A stretch of DNA of 64,000 bases, taken from the NCBI GenBank assembly GCA_023101725.1, contig JALJCO010012607.1:62001-126000 (forward strand), written 5' to 3'. The notes beneath the pieces were generated by a model. It was not told the DNA's origin and did not search any database. It saw only the letters and a program-made list of their open reading frames with translations. Positions 21,983-31,666 of the stretch are shown one piece after another. How positions within the stretch are numbered: position 1 is the stretch's first letter; each line of letters starts with the position of its first letter. The translations under genes were made by a program, and so were the position numbers. The stretch comes from Atherinomorus stipes. Taxonomy: Eukaryota > Chordata > Actinopteri > Atheriniformes > Atherinidae.

Positions 21983-22912
21983 TCACTTTGTTGGACCGGG
22001 GTGAGCTCCTTCCCCCTGGAGTGACATGGCAGGGTGTCCCTCTATGGAGTCAGAGGTGTCTGTGTTTCTGATTTTCCGCACGTCAACCTCCACAATGTTT
22101 GGAGAGATGCTCTGAATCACCAATTCTTGGTCTTCCTGGACCTCTGTCGGAGACACTTCAATTACCTGTACCAGCGGTTGCCGCTGGGGTATCTCAACAG
22201 GATAGGGATTATAGTTACATACCCTGCAAGGTACTTTACCATCTTGAAGTTTGGCCAGGGTACGTCCCACACTCCATTCCCCTTCGTGGCTGGTCAGTGG
22301 TTCCACCATCACAGTACAGGACCGCCCTCCTGCACCATCTGGAACTTGCATCCACAGGACCATCTCTGATTGGGCAGGAACAGTTACTGGTGGCTGTTTT
22401 GGCAGCTTCGCGATACCTTGATACAGCGGCTGTGGACCATCAACTGTCACCCGCCGGCATTCCCCAAAGGCCTGAGCCCAAGCTTGGCCTTCGGTGGGGG
22501 GTATGGTGGTGCGGAAGGCTGCAAGCCCTGGATGAATTCCTTGGGAGAGTGCAGACCACACAGAGGTGACAATATTCATCCCCAATATGCCCTTCCCTGG
22601 CCCCAGACACTCATCTTTCACAATTATTATCCCCTTTCCTGGTACCTGAATACTACCCACCTGGCAGTCCACCACAATATAACCCACATAGGGAATACTT
22701 AACCCATTGGCAGCACGCAAGGTCAGCCAGGGGGCCTCGTCTACATCACTCAGACGTGTCCCCTCCAGGTATTTCCTAAACAAGCTTTGACTTAACAGAG
22801 TAACTTGCGACCCAGTGTCAAGTACAAAAGGGATTGAGTGTCCATTAATACTTAAAACTACCTCAGGGCACTCACCTACAAAAGGCAGATTTGTGTTTGA
22901 TTTTGGGCTCAT
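21983..22912 (-). CDS. Gypsy pol: aspartic protease region (frameshifted fragment)
   Basis: The 309-aa frame holds a retropepsin-type aspartic protease, which would process the element polyprotein. The active-site string PFVLDTGSQVTLL puts the catalytic Asp at residue 32 within D-T-G. The hydrophobic-Gly element that normally follows is represented by KGILGMNIV near residue 110. About 190 further residues form a spacer linking to RT. The ATG at 22912 lies about 50 bases after the Gag frame ends. The frame stops at 21983, and the RT-proximal part continues one base out of frame beyond a G5 run at 22012-22016. Confidence 0.88.
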   Translation of the reverse strand: MSPKSNTNLPFVGECPEVVLSINGHSIPFVLDTGSQVTLLSQSLFRKYLEGTRLSDVDEAPWLTLRAANGLSIPYVGYIVVDCQVGSIQVPGKGIIIVKDECLGPGKGILGMNIVTSVWSALSQGIHPGLAAFRTTIPPTEGQAWAQAFGECRRVTVDGPQPLYQGIAKLPKQPPVTVPAQSEMVLWMQVPDGAGGRSCTVMVEPLTSHEGEWSVGRTLAKLQDGKVPCRVCNYNPYPVEIPQRQPLVQVIEVSPTEVQEDQELVIQSISPNIVEVDVRKIRNTDTSDSIEGHPAMSLQGEGAHPGPTK

Positions 22913-22960
22913 GATGCTGGGTGACTGCCCCCCCTGCTTGGCCCACAGCTGTAGGGGGGG

Positions 22961-23611
22961 CTAAAAATCCTGATGCCCTGCCATTTCCCGTGGGCACCGA
23001 CGTTGGATGTGACCTGTTGCTCCACAGCGACGACAGATGGGCCTCCCATCAGCGTCCCACTGGTAGGTGGGTGCTGCTGACCGTGCGTATTTCGACCTCG
23101 TTTGTGGGTTTTGTGCAGTTACGGGGTTTCTCCCAGCAAGCCAAGTGTCTCTGCCCTCAGGGAGGCCACCCTTTAGTTCTTTTAATAAATTGCTTGGAAG
23201 TACCTTCATCTGTTCCACAAGGGCCTTTATCTCACCCATCAGTCCTTGCTGAAGCTCTGTACGTAGCTGTTCCTTCAGCTTCTCCAGATCAGCGGTAGGC
23301 CGGTCGCCCAGGGTTGGAGCAGTGACTCTCTGTGAAAATGAAACATCAGCCATATCTTTAAGCTCTTGTTCTAATGCATGGGCCTCCTTCCAAGCATCCT
23401 TAAAATTTAAACCTTCTTCCCGTCGTATTTGTCGAGCCAGCTCCCGTTTAACAGGCCCTGGCCGCAGACCCACCATTAACTGGTCTAACAGCATATCATT
23501 GTCTTCTCCAGCCTCCCCATGTTCTAGTTCATGCCACCTGGAGAAATTCTCTCTCAGTCTCAATATAAAAGCACTCACAGTCTCATCGGTCTGTTGCTTA
23601 CAGTTAAAAAA
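22961..23611 (-). CDS. Gypsy gag: C-terminal part with zinc knuckle (frameshifted fragment)
   Basis: This frame encodes the second half of Gag, the structural particle protein. A helical capsid-like segment (FILRLRENFSRWHELEHGE onward) leads to a charged linker. The CCHC zinc knuckle CRRCGATGHIQRRC follows near the end (C182, C185, H190, C195 counted from the GTG at 23578), and would bind element RNA. The frame is open upstream to about 23611, where it meets the N-terminal Gag frame at a run of seven T on the coding strand (23606-23612). One T too many in that run is sufficient to explain the break. The apparent GTG start at 23578 is not meaningful. Confidence 0.88.
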   Translation of the reverse strand, partial: FFNCKQQTDETVSAFILRLRENFSRWHELEHGEAGEDNDMLLDQLMVGLRPGPVKRELARQIRREEGLNFKDAWKEAHALEQELKDMADVSFSQRVTAPTLGDRPTADLEKLKEQLRTELQQGLMGEIKALVEQMKVLPSNLLKELKGGLPEGRDTWLAGRNPVTAQNPQTRSKYARSAAPTYQWDADGRPICRRCGATGHIQRRCPREMAGHQDF

Positions 23612-23984
23612 AGTTTGCTCTAAGCTGAGCTTGAGTAGCTGGCTTAAAATAAAGTTTTTCTAGGATGTCCAAAACCTTTTTGCCACAGTCTTTTTCTTCT
23701 GATTTAACCAACTGGAGCTCTCTTTTAGCATCTCCTTCTAAAGCCCCCAACAAAAAATCTGCTTGTTGTTGTAAACTCAATCCTTGTGCTCTTAACATAG
23801 CTTCTACTTGAGTCTTCCATTCTGGAAATTTAACTGAATCTCCACTAAATTTTGGGACTAAAGCAGCCCCCCAGAAACCATGGCATGACAAACTGTGCAG
23901 TAGGGACACTATTTTGAGCAGTGTCCATTCTGTAGCAGTGGAACTGGTATCCTGCCGCACAACGCCAAAAATAATGTCACACAC
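23604..23984 (-). CDS. Gypsy gag: N-terminal part (frameshifted, no clear start)
   Basis: The frame contains KFSGDSVKFPEWKTQVEAML and a following helical segment (LLGALEGDAKRELQLVKSE), typical in style of the capsid N-terminal region of Ty3/Gypsy and related Gag proteins. It is open from inside the 5' LTR, and the first in-frame Met is about residue 63 of the open frame. No ATG precedes the domain, so the true start is either lost or in another frame. The frame ends at the T7 run at 23606-23612. The first residues listed for this frame overlap the LTR edge and are not coding. Confidence 0.75.
   Translation of the reverse strand: MCDIIFGVVRQDTSSTATEWTLLKIVSLLHSLSCHGFWGAALVPKFSGDSVKFPEWKTQVEAMLRAQGLSLQQQADFLLGALEGDAKRELQLVKSEEKDCGKKVLDILEKLYFKPATQAQLRANFF
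23951..23968 (-). promoter_or_regulatory. Candidate primer-binding site
   Basis: On the minus strand, six bases after the 5' LTR, the sequence reads tggcgttgtgcggcagga. It begins with TGG, the complement of a tRNA CCA end, and sits where the primer-binding site should be. I cannot match the remainder to a specific tRNA from memory, so only position and TGG support it. Confidence 0.4.
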
Positions 23985-24467
23985 CCGCCTGTTAGTCTCT
24001 ATACCAGTTTTAAAATCCCACTGCTACAAGAATTTAAGGATCACTTCTGCTCAGTGTTAAGAGTTTATTGGCATTCATGGGGGGCTTTAAACCAGTCTTG
24101 TTCTCTTTTAGAGTCTGCAGGAGAGATCAGAAAAAAAGGATAAAATCCACAGAAGGTTTGACTCCCAAAAGAGACCTATGGCGAAAAGGGGAAGGAGGAG
24201 TGTCCCTTGGAGCGTCCTGGCATTGACACCGCTGTCCACTCGGTGACTCTGCTGCCGCTGTTCGGTTGCTGCTGAAGAAAACAGAAAGGCACTAAGACTC
24301 TCTTCACCCAAAGAAGGAGCTTACACATGCACAGCTCTAGGCTGATCAACATTCCTTTTTACTCATCTGTGATAGGCAGTAGTTTTCCAGGCTCTTGTGG
24401 TCTGTTCGGCCCGTTGACAATTCCTCCAGCCGTCTTTCCGTCAGGCGGTGTTTTCCAGTGTGCCTAG

Positions 24468-25385
24468 TAGTGATGTGCCCGATGAACTGAGACTCCGAAG
24501 CGCGTGTCGAGAAAAAGGGGGCGTTCCTAATGAAGCTTCGTTTCGGAGCTTGTGTTGTCAGCATAGGAATCACGTGACCAGAGCAAAACGAGGCCTCGGT
24601 TTGTGAAGATGACGTAACGTGTCGGTCTGAGTTTCACATCTGCACAAGACACATTCGGAAGTCGCTAGATTGAAGTTGACAGATAATTTATCCGAGCTCA
24701 AAATACAAAGACAGAAAGATCCTGACATACAGCCACAGAAATCCACAGAATTATCAATTTTCCCAACGATTTATGGTGCTCTGCACCTGCACATTATTTG
24801 AAGATTATTAAGTCGCCAAATCGAACACTGAAGATGCTCCTTTTCCTCAATAAACAGATTTCAGCCCTATGTCACCTCATACGTGGAGTTCCATAAGCAC
24901 TGCACACATACATAGTCACTATTACAACAGTTAATTTAAGCCAAATATAAAACAAAATGATATGACAAAACGCCGACATTTTTTGTCATATAAATCATGC
25001 GCTCAGGGGCTTGCTGTGTTGTCATAGTACAGTGGTTAGCAAATCTGCCTTTTACTCGGGAGGCTGGGGTTCGAATCCCGCGCGTGCTTTCTTATTTATT
25101 TTGCAACATTTTATTGTCAAACTATGACTCAAATACTTAAAGGCATGGATAATCCACATTGTTGTTGGATGCTGCTAATTTATTTGACAAATCCTTTATT
25201 TTCTGGTCATGGGCACTACTGAGATAGTTTGAGTGCATTTTTGTTTGGCCTGATGTGGACCCATTTTAACACTAGATGTCACTAAAGAAGAGGAACATGA
25301 ATGAAACCCCGAGTACTGAACCTTTTCCCAAACCAATTGGCTGGAAAGCCTCAATGCTTCATGAAGCTTCATTTGGCCATCACTA
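24468..25385. mobile_element. 918-bp hAT element inside the Gypsy LTR
   Basis: The 8-mer gtgcctag occurs at 24460-24467 and 25386-25393, and once at the matching site in the intact LTR (18639-18646), a direct proof of insertion. The ends are inverted: tagtgatgtgcccgatgaa on the left and the complement of tagtgatggccaaatgaagc on the right. An 8-bp duplication with TAGTGATG ends fits hAT. No transposase frame is visible, so it is non-autonomous. A tRNA-like segment lies inside at about 25018-25090. Confidence 0.93.
25018..25090 (+). repeat. tRNA-like segment with Pol III box A/box B-like motifs
   Basis: Box A-like agtggttagcaaatctg (from 25031) and a perfect box B-like ggttcgaatcc (25068-25078) are spaced as in a tRNA gene. 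The middle would give a stem with a TTT-type anticodon loop (ctgccttttactcgggag). However, the T stem pairs only for about three base pairs and the acceptor ends do not pair well. I therefore call it a tRNA-derived relic rather than a functional tRNA gene. Confidence 0.55.
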
Positions 25386-25810
25386 GTGCCTAGTCCAGTC
25401 GATCGATGGCTCCCCCAGCCGCCTCAGCGCTCTCTCTTGTGGCAGGGTCGTATTTTCCACAAATTGTGCCTGCTCCTCTAGCACCCGATTCCTTCTCTTC
25501 TTCTTTAGCCAAATGTCCTGCTCACATGCTCCATCCCAGTCCTTAAATACCAGTCTCTCCTTCAGCCCCACACCTGTCCCCTCTTATCTTAATTGCAGCC
25601 ACACTGGTGGGGCGGGGCAAATTGCCAGCCAAGACAGTCATTCCTTTCCCAAAAAGTAAGAAAAACACTACAAAATAGCATGCAAAAAAAAATCACAAAA
25701 GAATCACAATAAAAGCTTTAGTCTGGCTCACAAAAATTCATCCTGATAGAGAGATGTTAGTTTCAGAGATATAATGAGGCAAATAAAAAACAGAATATAG
25801 GATAAATATG

Positions 25811-26041
25811 AAGAGTTCATTTGCAAAAAAAGACAAACGCCATTTAGAAAAAACGGAGTTAACTGCTTTTGCAAATAAACTCTTCATTTACTTTTTGAAT
25901 ATTTTCAGAAAATCAAGCTCACGTGAAGTAGAGGGTTTTAATGATGTAAAATGGAGATATGGCGTTTGTACCCAACAGCAACAAAAGCAGTTAACTCCGT
26001 TTTTCCACAGTGGCGTTTGTCTGTTTTTGCAAATGAACTCT
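25811..26041. mobile_element. Palindromic (foldback) MITE inside the Harbinger-like element
   Basis: The left arm (agagttcatttgcaaaaa, then acaaacgcca and cggagttaactgctttt) is the reverse complement of the right arm ending at 26041, with a loop of about 110 bp between. The paralogous copy near 53350-53360 lacks it: the flanking ataaata and taactataaataaaa are adjacent there. A target duplication of TA or TAA type is likely but not exact. Confidence 0.75.
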
Positions 26042-26958
26042 AATAACTATAAATAAAAATAATGCAGCAGGTTTCCCTGTGGATCATAAGAAGAGGCCAG
26101 TTTAAGGACATGGATAAGGACACGCTGTTGAAGATGATCTGATATTACGCACAGACTGCGCGCTCTTTGGCACAATGCCAGGCGCGGGACCTGTGTAATT
26201 GCCCCCCACCCCATGCAAAACTCAGTAAAAAATAGTATCATTAGTTTGTGCGATGTTACTGGTTATTTTCACTGAGTTTTTTGTGGGGTGGGGGCCAACT
26301 TCACGCAGGAAAGCAACCTCAGAGCAGCAGCAGCAGTCGCTGCGGCGTGGAGGAGCAGGAGATGATTTTAATTTAAAAATATGCCATTGGCAAAAAGTAA
26401 AAGAAAATAAAAAGACATAATTAATGTCAGCTTTAACTACCATGATGCTGCAGCTGCAGATGTTCTGGTTCATGTCTAGAATAACCGTGTTTAACAGTGA
26501 TGTTGATTGTTATTTAATTAAATAATGAAAACTTGACGTGTCGCCTGAACACATCATGAAAAATGATTCTGACCCGATGTCTGCAGTCCTGTGTGCAGCA
26601 TTCTTTCAGCCATCAGTGCGTAAAGCTGCCAGTTATACCTGCTTTTCAGACGTGCTAAATTACACGCAATTTTTTGCCCCCGCTTTCCTTTGAACAGTTG
26701 ATAGATCACATTGCGCGTGTTAAACTGAGGTTTTGCATAGTCTCCTCCCAATATTTTGCGCCTTCTGGCAGAAACACCCAGTTTGCATATTCATCTGCAG
26801 CAGATGCGCAAAATGGACAGCGGCGCTATTTTGCCCCCTTGACAGGCGCAAACCTCCTTTTGCCCTGCTTTGTAAATCAGCTCTGGCGGATTATTGCGTG
26901 CGTAATGAAGATAGCGCCTGTTTTAACACGCGCAAACCTTTCGTAAATCGGGCCCTTA

Positions 26959-27772
26959 ATGTTTTCTTAATAATGACAATTAAGTCTTATAAGATTTGTG
27001 CATTTCTTGGCTGTCCAAACAGCAGTAGAAAACGTAAATTGTGGAAAAAAAACAAACAAACAAAAAAAAAAACGTGAATGAGAAGAACATGGAGCTTGAC
27101 TTCATGAAGATTGCTGCTGTCTGTGTCTGTCTCTCTGACACTGAGGGGGTTAGTTGATGTCGTTTGTCCACTGATGGCAGTGTGTTCGCATCAGAGGGGA
27201 ACACCAGACATACAGAAAGCGGGGGAGGAATGACATGCTGTCAACACTAGATTTCATTCCCAGCATCAAAAACACAGCAAATTTTGGTGAACACTGGTCA
27301 ATCTGACACTAAATTGTACGTATCCATGTTTCCGACCACCTTAATGTGACAAAATGGGTAACAAACAATCTTTGCTCTTATCAGGCCAATGCGTTCAGAA
27401 AATAAAAATCATTCTGTCAGAAACACAAACGGATCACAGGTCTTGCAGCTTAAGCTCATTGTAATTCACTATGCCAAATATCTGACAAAAAAGAAAACTA
27501 ACAGCCTTTGCAAAAATTTAAAACTATTTCCTTACCAACCTTTGATCGTTTCTTATTATCAAATTTGCATTTTATATTCTAATACGTTTTGTCAATTAAA
27601 CTTACTTTTGTCACATGAAGCAGTTTACATTAATGCACTGATGCCAAACTAATATGAAAAAAGAATAACCTTGAGATCTCCAGATAAGATAGGCTACCCT
27701 TAAATGCAGACCCCTGTCTAACATCATCAGGCCCAGATATTCATGCTTCTGTCCATGTCGGCAGATACAAGG
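26959..27772. other. Unassigned noncoding DNA
   Basis: A-rich runs (27040-27073) and no supported gene. Frames are short and without motifs. Confidence 0.4.
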
Positions 27773-27784
27773 CAATTAGGACTC

Positions 27785-28171
27785 ATTCATTCCTTCTCCG
27801 TACCGCTTATCCAGTTCAGGGTTGCGGGAGTTGCTGGAGCCTATCCCAGCTATTATCGGGCGAGAGGTAGAGTACACCCTCGACAGGTCGCCAGTCTGTC
27901 GCAGGGCCAACACAGAGAGACGGACAACCATTCACACTCACATTCAGTCCTGGGGACAATTTAGAGTGACCAATTAACCTAACACGCATGTTAGCTCTGG
28001 GAGGAAGCCGGAGTACCTGGAGACAACCCATGCATACACGGGGAGAACATGCAAACTCCACATAGGAAGGCCACTGTTGAAATAGTTCGAGCCACTCCCC
28101 AGCCGGGACTCAAACTAGCAACCTTCTTACTGTGAGGCTGCAGTGCTAACCACCACACCACTGTGCAGGCC
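27785..28171 (-). mobile_element. tRNA-derived SINE, copy B, with 12-bp target duplication
   Basis: This is the same family and orientation as the copy at 922-1306. The 12-mer caattaggactc lies at 27773-27784 and 28172-28183. The tRNA-like head is at the right end, where the minus strand reads as box A-like gtggtgtggtggttagca and a box B-like string agtttgagtcc. The body shares the string catacacggggagaacatgc near 28031. The tail at 27785-27795 contains attcattcc. Confidence 0.85.
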
Positions 28172-28183
28172 CAATTAGGACTC

Positions 28184-30100
28184 TACATCAGTAAAGGTGG
28201 TGCCATAAGATGGTGCAACACAAAATTTCAGCTTGGTTGGTCAACATATACTGTAAATTTCTTAATCATCAAATATTTTTTTATGCAACTGTCTTCATTG
28301 TCTATATGCAAACATTTATTGGACATGAAACCTGATGTTTTGACAAAACACCTTTTGAAGGGGAAAACTTTGACTGTAATGTCTATTGATTGCCTGGAAA
28401 ACACTTGTTTTTGGCTAGTGTCGTCAGACTGTGCTGCTATCTTTTTGGTTTCTCCTCTTTGTTTATATTGCAATCATTAATCTACCACTAAGATGACATC
28501 TTTTCCTGGAAAGGGGGGGCACTTGATAGTGGCTTGAGGGTGTGTGTGCTTAACTGGGGCAGATCTATAATAGAAATATATCGCATGAGACTCAGACAAG
28601 AACATTTTCATAACAGGTGAACCCTCATAATGATTGCCATGATTTTTTTCAGATCATCCAATCACTTTCATGTAAATTTATGTTCATCGCACAACTAAAC
28701 ATTGTAGGACACTAAAATTCCCGACTTCAACACAGATACATGTCATCCATTTTCTTCACTCAGCTGAATGTTAAGGTAGATTGGATTTCTCCTCCTGAGA
28801 TACTTTAGCCAGACATTTCGCTACAATCTCTGGCCCCTGAGCCCATTATCAGGTACCTAAATTCTCATGACCTCAATTAAAGTTGTCAAGTTGTCACACA
28901 GATTTGACTGTGGCACAGTTTGATATTCTATTTTCAACAGTTTGGAAGCAGTTCTAAAGTATTGACACAGAAAGATCTATTTTATCATGAAATGTTAATG
29001 TTTTTCTGTCAAGTTCCTTGATTTTGTTAGATTTCATGTTCCTCTACATTTTTAATGGCATTTTCTTTGCTTTTGGTCTTGTTTTAATGCACAAGTCATA
29101 ATGTGGTCAGGAAGTAAGACAAAAATGACTGATTTCTTTGTGTCATTTGGGAGCAAAAAAGTCAAAATAAAATAAAGAAAGCACAGAAGAAAATTAGGGA
29201 AACTAGCATTTCTGTGGCTAATCCAAAACATCTGGCAGCTCAGTGATGTTTTTAAGCAGGTACGCTACAATACTTTCCTCACCGATATTGATATGAAATA
29301 GAATGAGAGCATGGTTGAAAGAGCTGTGATAAGAATTTATTATATGTATTTAAGCATAGGTTATAAGTTTGTAGCATTATTACATTCTCCTCAACCAACC
29401 CTAACTTGAGATTGTGTTGCCAGGAATGCCTACTTTTTCTAATAACTGGAATTGTCTATTCTTTATCATTTTGATTTTATATAAAAAAAAAAAAAAGGTT
29501 GTCCATATTTGCAAAAGCTAAAATATTTTCTGAGGTTTTAATGAAATGTTTCTGACAATCTTTATTCAGATCTTTTCCAGGATCTAGGGTCTGCCTCTTT
29601 TAGTTGCACTCAATAAAGCTTAACCATAGTATTTCGAAAATAGAGTATAAATCAAACAGTGCTATGGCGGAAACTAGCACACCCAGCAAGTCCATCTCAG
29701 ATTACCACACACAGATTTTTTTTTCCAGTGCTATTTTCTCAAATAGGTGCATTTCCCTGATTACCAGTTCAGCCACAGCTAATTGGTACTGATCTCTCTC
29801 TCATGTGTTGAGCTGACCCAGGTTGGTTACACACATCACTGCAGAACAAACCAGCCATGCAGGAGGTTAATACACCCGTCAAAAATCACATTAAAAGCTC
29901 CATAAAGCCTGGCCTTCACATAGCAGCATAGCAGTGGCTGCTGTCCGTCCATACATCTCTTGTATGACATGTTCCTGACTCTCTTCTCACCATTTTCACC
30001 CGAACCAAAGTGGAAGGACTTTACTACACAGAAGGAAAATGTTAATATCTTGGAGCGTTAGTCCTGGAAGTTTATGGTTTAGTTATCCTTCTCAACCAAG
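28184..30100. other. Unassigned noncoding DNA
   Basis: No gene or bounded repeat is supported. The 105-aa plus frame at 28163-28480 overlaps an 81-aa minus frame and has no recognisable motif. Confidence 0.4.
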
Positions 30101-30339
30101 GCAGTTTCAGTTCAGGGTGGATGCTCGAGCCAGTTTAACTAAGAACTGGTTTAATTTACCATGCACAAGCAGCCACCACAGAACCAGCCCAGATAGCGGT
30201 GGACTCCGCAGTTGATCTGCCTTTAACTCTACAGATCTGCCTGACAGTCAGAGCGCTAATTGACCTCCGCCCAACACTCAGCTGAGCGTAGGAAAGGTGG
30301 ACTATCAAACCACAGACCCGCGGCGGATACGGATTAAGT

Positions 30340-30544
30340 CTGATAAACGGAAGGTGCAGTTTTTTTCCCCCAGCCCCACCACGTGGGGTCTCACCGTCAC
30401 TTGTATGGACCTGCTGCGGACCCTCAGCGGATCAGATTTTACAGGAGTTGGTTAAAAAAAAGAAGAGAAAAAGAGATCACCAAAAAGACGAAGAGTACCT
30501 ACAGTCCCACTTTGTTTATGGATCTTGGTCGTCCGTGGACAAAC
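30340..30544 (+). other. Candidate 5' exon ending at a strong splice donor
   Basis: A locally CG-richer stretch (30180-30550) ends with a consensus donor, aaac|gtaagt, at 30544/30545. An ATG at 30518 gives MDLGRPWTN up to the donor in phase 0, and the frame is open further upstream. A short upstream frame starts at 30407. No protein family can be recognised from nine residues, and I found no convincing acceptor with a matching open exon downstream in the window. It could equally be a chance GTAAGT in noncoding DNA. Confidence 0.22.
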
Positions 30545-31296
30545 GTAAGTATTATAATAAATATGGATTTCACTTTTATTTGAGGATGAATGACAATGGG
30601 AAAGCCTTTCATGAATAATTTCTGGACAACTCATATGTCATTTTGTTTGGATGACATGAATGAGAAATATAAAGTTGACGTGAAGTGACGTGAATGTACT
30701 AACGTTGTAGGTAGTTTTTGGTTATTTATCCAGCTTTTGAATGATAATAGATACTAGAGAAAGGTTACTTTTCAAACTATAATCAGACTAATCACATAAA
30801 TATTTCTGACTAAACCTTTTCAGAACCTGATCTCTATACATTTTAGCTGTTGCTAGAAAAACGGACTTAGAGGATTTGGTTAGTATCATACTTTAAGCAG
30901 GCTGTCAGATCACATATACTTTTCTATTGGGATAAAGGGATTATTTTCATCAAACACTTTCACTGCTGCATCAGCTGTGGTTAAGAGTTGAGACTTGGGG
31001 ATTTAACTTATTTTCTGGTTGACAACGAAAAGCATTTCCACATTAAAAAACAAGCTTATTCGTCATTACCAGAGAAAAACATTAATTATTGTCGGCACAG
31101 AGGGAATGGAGACAGCTTGTTGACATTGCAAAAACCAATGGGGGCATTGTGTTTGTGTGGTTTTAGATGCTGTCTGGAAGAACCACGTCTGTAAAGATGC
31201 CACAGAAGAGGGAATGATGCACAACGCCATCCGCTGGTTCAGTTTGGCTGCGGACAGAAGTTGCCCAAGGAGCTGCACCAGAAATACTACTGTAAC

Positions 31297-31630
31297 TGGG
31301 GCGACAGTGGCTCAGGTGGTAGAGCAGATCGGCCAATGATCAGAGGATCGGCGGTTTAAATCCCGATCCCCCAGCCATATGTCATTGTGTCCTTGGGCAA
31401 GACACTTAACCCCCATTGCCTTGTATGAATGTGTGTTAATGTTCTGGTGGTGGTCGGAGGCGCGAAAAATGGCTGCCACGCTTCCGTCAGTCCCCCCCAG
31501 GGCAGCTGTGGCTACATACATAGCTTACCATCACCACGAGTGAATGAATAATGGACCTACTGTGAGCGCTTTGAGTTCCTAGATAGGAAAAAAAGTGCGA
31601 TATAAATCTAATCCATTATTATTATCATTA
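31297..31630 (+). mobile_element. tRNA-derived SINE (second family)
   Basis: It starts with gggcgacagtggctcaggtg, containing a box A-like tggctcaggtggt, followed by a box B-like ggtttaaatcc about 40 bases on. The body includes the string tgtgtccttgggcaagacac, familiar from fish SINEs, and the 3' end reads gcgatataaat followed by an ATT repeat. A short taactg repeat at 31293-31298 and 31631-31636 may be the target duplication. A related copy lies at 45370-45630. Confidence 0.75.
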
Positions 31631-31666
31631 TAACTGTTTATGTTCACTGTTATACAGTATTGAACT

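Larger units (their letters stand above)
18146..25732 (-). mobile_element. Ty3/Gypsy LTR retrotransposon, full length, frameshifted
   Basis: The element is 7587 bp, or about 6.66 kb without its internal hAT insertion. Both LTRs have TG...CA ends (on the plus strand tgtcacacac...ggctcaca). A 4-bp aaaa duplication flanks it at 18142-18145 and 25733-25736. The empty site in the paralogous host element near 53430-53450 supports the junctions. Coding order on the minus strand is Gag (zinc knuckle), protease, reverse transcriptase, RNase H, integrase, which is the Ty3/Gypsy order. No envelope-like frame was seen. A polypurine tract adjoins the left LTR. The LTRs differ by two substitutions and one A-run length change over about 833 bp, so insertion was recent. 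The coding region is broken by about six frameshifts. Confidence 0.95.
23975..25732 (-). repeat. 5' LTR of the Gypsy element, split by a hAT insertion
   Basis: This matches the left LTR over 23975-24467 and 25394-25732. The 926 bases between are a hAT element plus one target duplication. As the 5' LTR of a minus-strand element it would carry the promoter, so the insertion separates upstream U3-type sequence from the rest and probably silences this copy. The AATAAA signal is at 24064-24069 on the minus strand. Confidence 0.93.
17928..26955. mobile_element. Harbinger-like element, copy 1, containing nested insertions
   Basis: TTA at 17925-17927 and 26956-26958 brackets the element. Its ends are inverted: ggacctgatttacaaag on the left and the complement of gggcccgatttacgaaag on the right. 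A second copy in opposite orientation at 52410-53644 aligns through most of its length. Removing the Gypsy element with one 4-bp target copy, and the palindromic MITE, leaves about 1.2 kb, close to the 1235 bp of copy 2. TTA duplications fit PIF/Harbinger. No transposase is encoded, so it is non-autonomous. Confidence 0.8.

Noticed and set aside
22034..23298. Plus-strand frames of 111-156 aa
   Set aside because: Antisense shadows of the Gypsy protease and Gag frames.
23604..23612. Programmed ribosomal frameshift at the T7 run in Gag
   Set aside because: The shift is within Gag upstream of the zinc knuckle, not at a Gag-Pol boundary, and a single extra T explains it.
25018..25090. A functional tRNA gene
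   Set aside because: T-stem and acceptor-stem pairing are poor although box A and B motifs are present; it is better treated as a tRNA-derived relic.
31148..31296. Possible exon 2 after a ttttag acceptor at 31168
   Set aside because: In the phase set by the candidate first exon it runs into a stop after 16 codons, and it abuts a SINE.
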